Below are positions 22,047 to 22,271 of a stretch of 22,271 bases of DNA, one piece after another; the first letter of the stretch is position 1, and each line of letters begins with the position of its first letter. The stretch is from contig DKYP01000081.1 of assembly GCA_002499945.1 (NCBI GenBank), forward strand, positions 1-22,271, written 5' to 3'. The stretch is from Lachnoclostridium sp. UBA7097. Its GTDB lineage: Bacteria; Bacillota; Clostridia; Lachnospirales; Lachnospiraceae. Both the position numbers and the translations under genes were made by a program. The notes under the pieces are model-generated. The model did no database searches and was not told the origin of the DNA. It saw only the letters and a list, made by a program, of their open reading frames with translations.

Positions 22047-22271
22047 TTATTTATTATTAATTCCAAGTTCTGAATAAATTTCTTCTTTAAGTACATCTAA
22101 AAGTTTATCCTCAGGTACTTTTTGTATTATTTCACCTTTTTTAATTAAAAGCCCTTCGCCCTTGCCGCCTGCAATGCCAATGTCTGCTTCCCTTGCCTCC
22201 CCCGGGCCGTTTACGGCACAGCCCATTACGGCAACTTTAAGTTCTTTGTCTGTATCAATGTTTTTTACCAT
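22047..22271 (-). CDS. ispG: IspG (4-hydroxy-3-methylbut-2-enyl diphosphate synthase), C-terminal part
   Basis: Only the last 74 residues are in the window; the gene continues past the right edge. IspG (GcpE) converts methylerythritol cyclodiphosphate to HMBPP in the MEP isoprenoid pathway, with a 4Fe-4S cluster. The visible part contains GCAVNGPGEAREADIGIAGGKGEGLL, where the Cys is a cluster ligand and the GP-E motif is nearly invariant, then the usual GEIIQKVPEDKLLDVL tail. The gene directly downstream, 23 bases away, is the DUF6630-like one rather than polC. Confidence 0.95.
   Translation of the reverse strand: MVKNIDTDKELKVAVMGCAVNGPGEAREADIGIAGGKGEGLLIKKGEIIQKVPEDKLLDVLKEEIYSELGINNK

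Overview
The window is AT-rich DNA from a low-GC Firmicute, most likely a Lachnospiraceae-type gut or rumen Clostridium. The evidence is a Gram-positive-type PolC replicase, strong AAGGAGG-like ribosome sites, ECF sigma/anti-sigma and LytTR regulators, a GH30 glycosidase and a broken GH43, and ispG lying upstream of polC. The genus assignment is inference from protein style; no 16S gene is present.

Left block (1-7758, all minus strand): an ECF sigma factor with an overlapping membrane anti-sigma-like gene; a compact operon blaI-like repressor > TPR lipoprotein > hflX > SUKH-domain protein, with its own promoter (5544-5572) and terminator (1897-1928); an orphan LytTR response regulator; a membrane diguanylate cyclase with an intact GGEEI motif and I-site; and a tRNA-Gly(CCC) with unusual elbow bases. 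A near-consensus promoter (13-41) leaves the window on the left.

Middle block (7899-13507, plus strand): a truncated GH43 lipoprotein remnant; a 131-aa protein with a YEKP...EGVYMASGC N-terminus, followed by a peptidase-less ABC exporter (the best candidate here for an undescribed secretion pair); a ZIP metal transporter joined to a cytoplasmic GH30 glycosidase; and the scar of a DUF4160/DUF2442-HTH pair behind a promoter whose spacer is a perfect 20-bp palindrome.

Right block (13652-22271, minus strand): the end of ispG and the whole of polC enclose eight accessory genes: a DUF6630-like protein, a Fic-fold protein without the catalytic His, an unknown gene translationally coupled to a retropepsin-like aspartic protease, a DUF4869-like protein, a GNAT acetyltransferase, and an unrecognised small protein among them. 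ispG and polC are often close in Clostridia, so this interval looks like an accessory-gene insertion site that stays collinear with the housekeeping genes.

No CRISPR array, insertion sequence, integrase or rRNA gene was seen. All gaps between genes are shorter than 300 bases.
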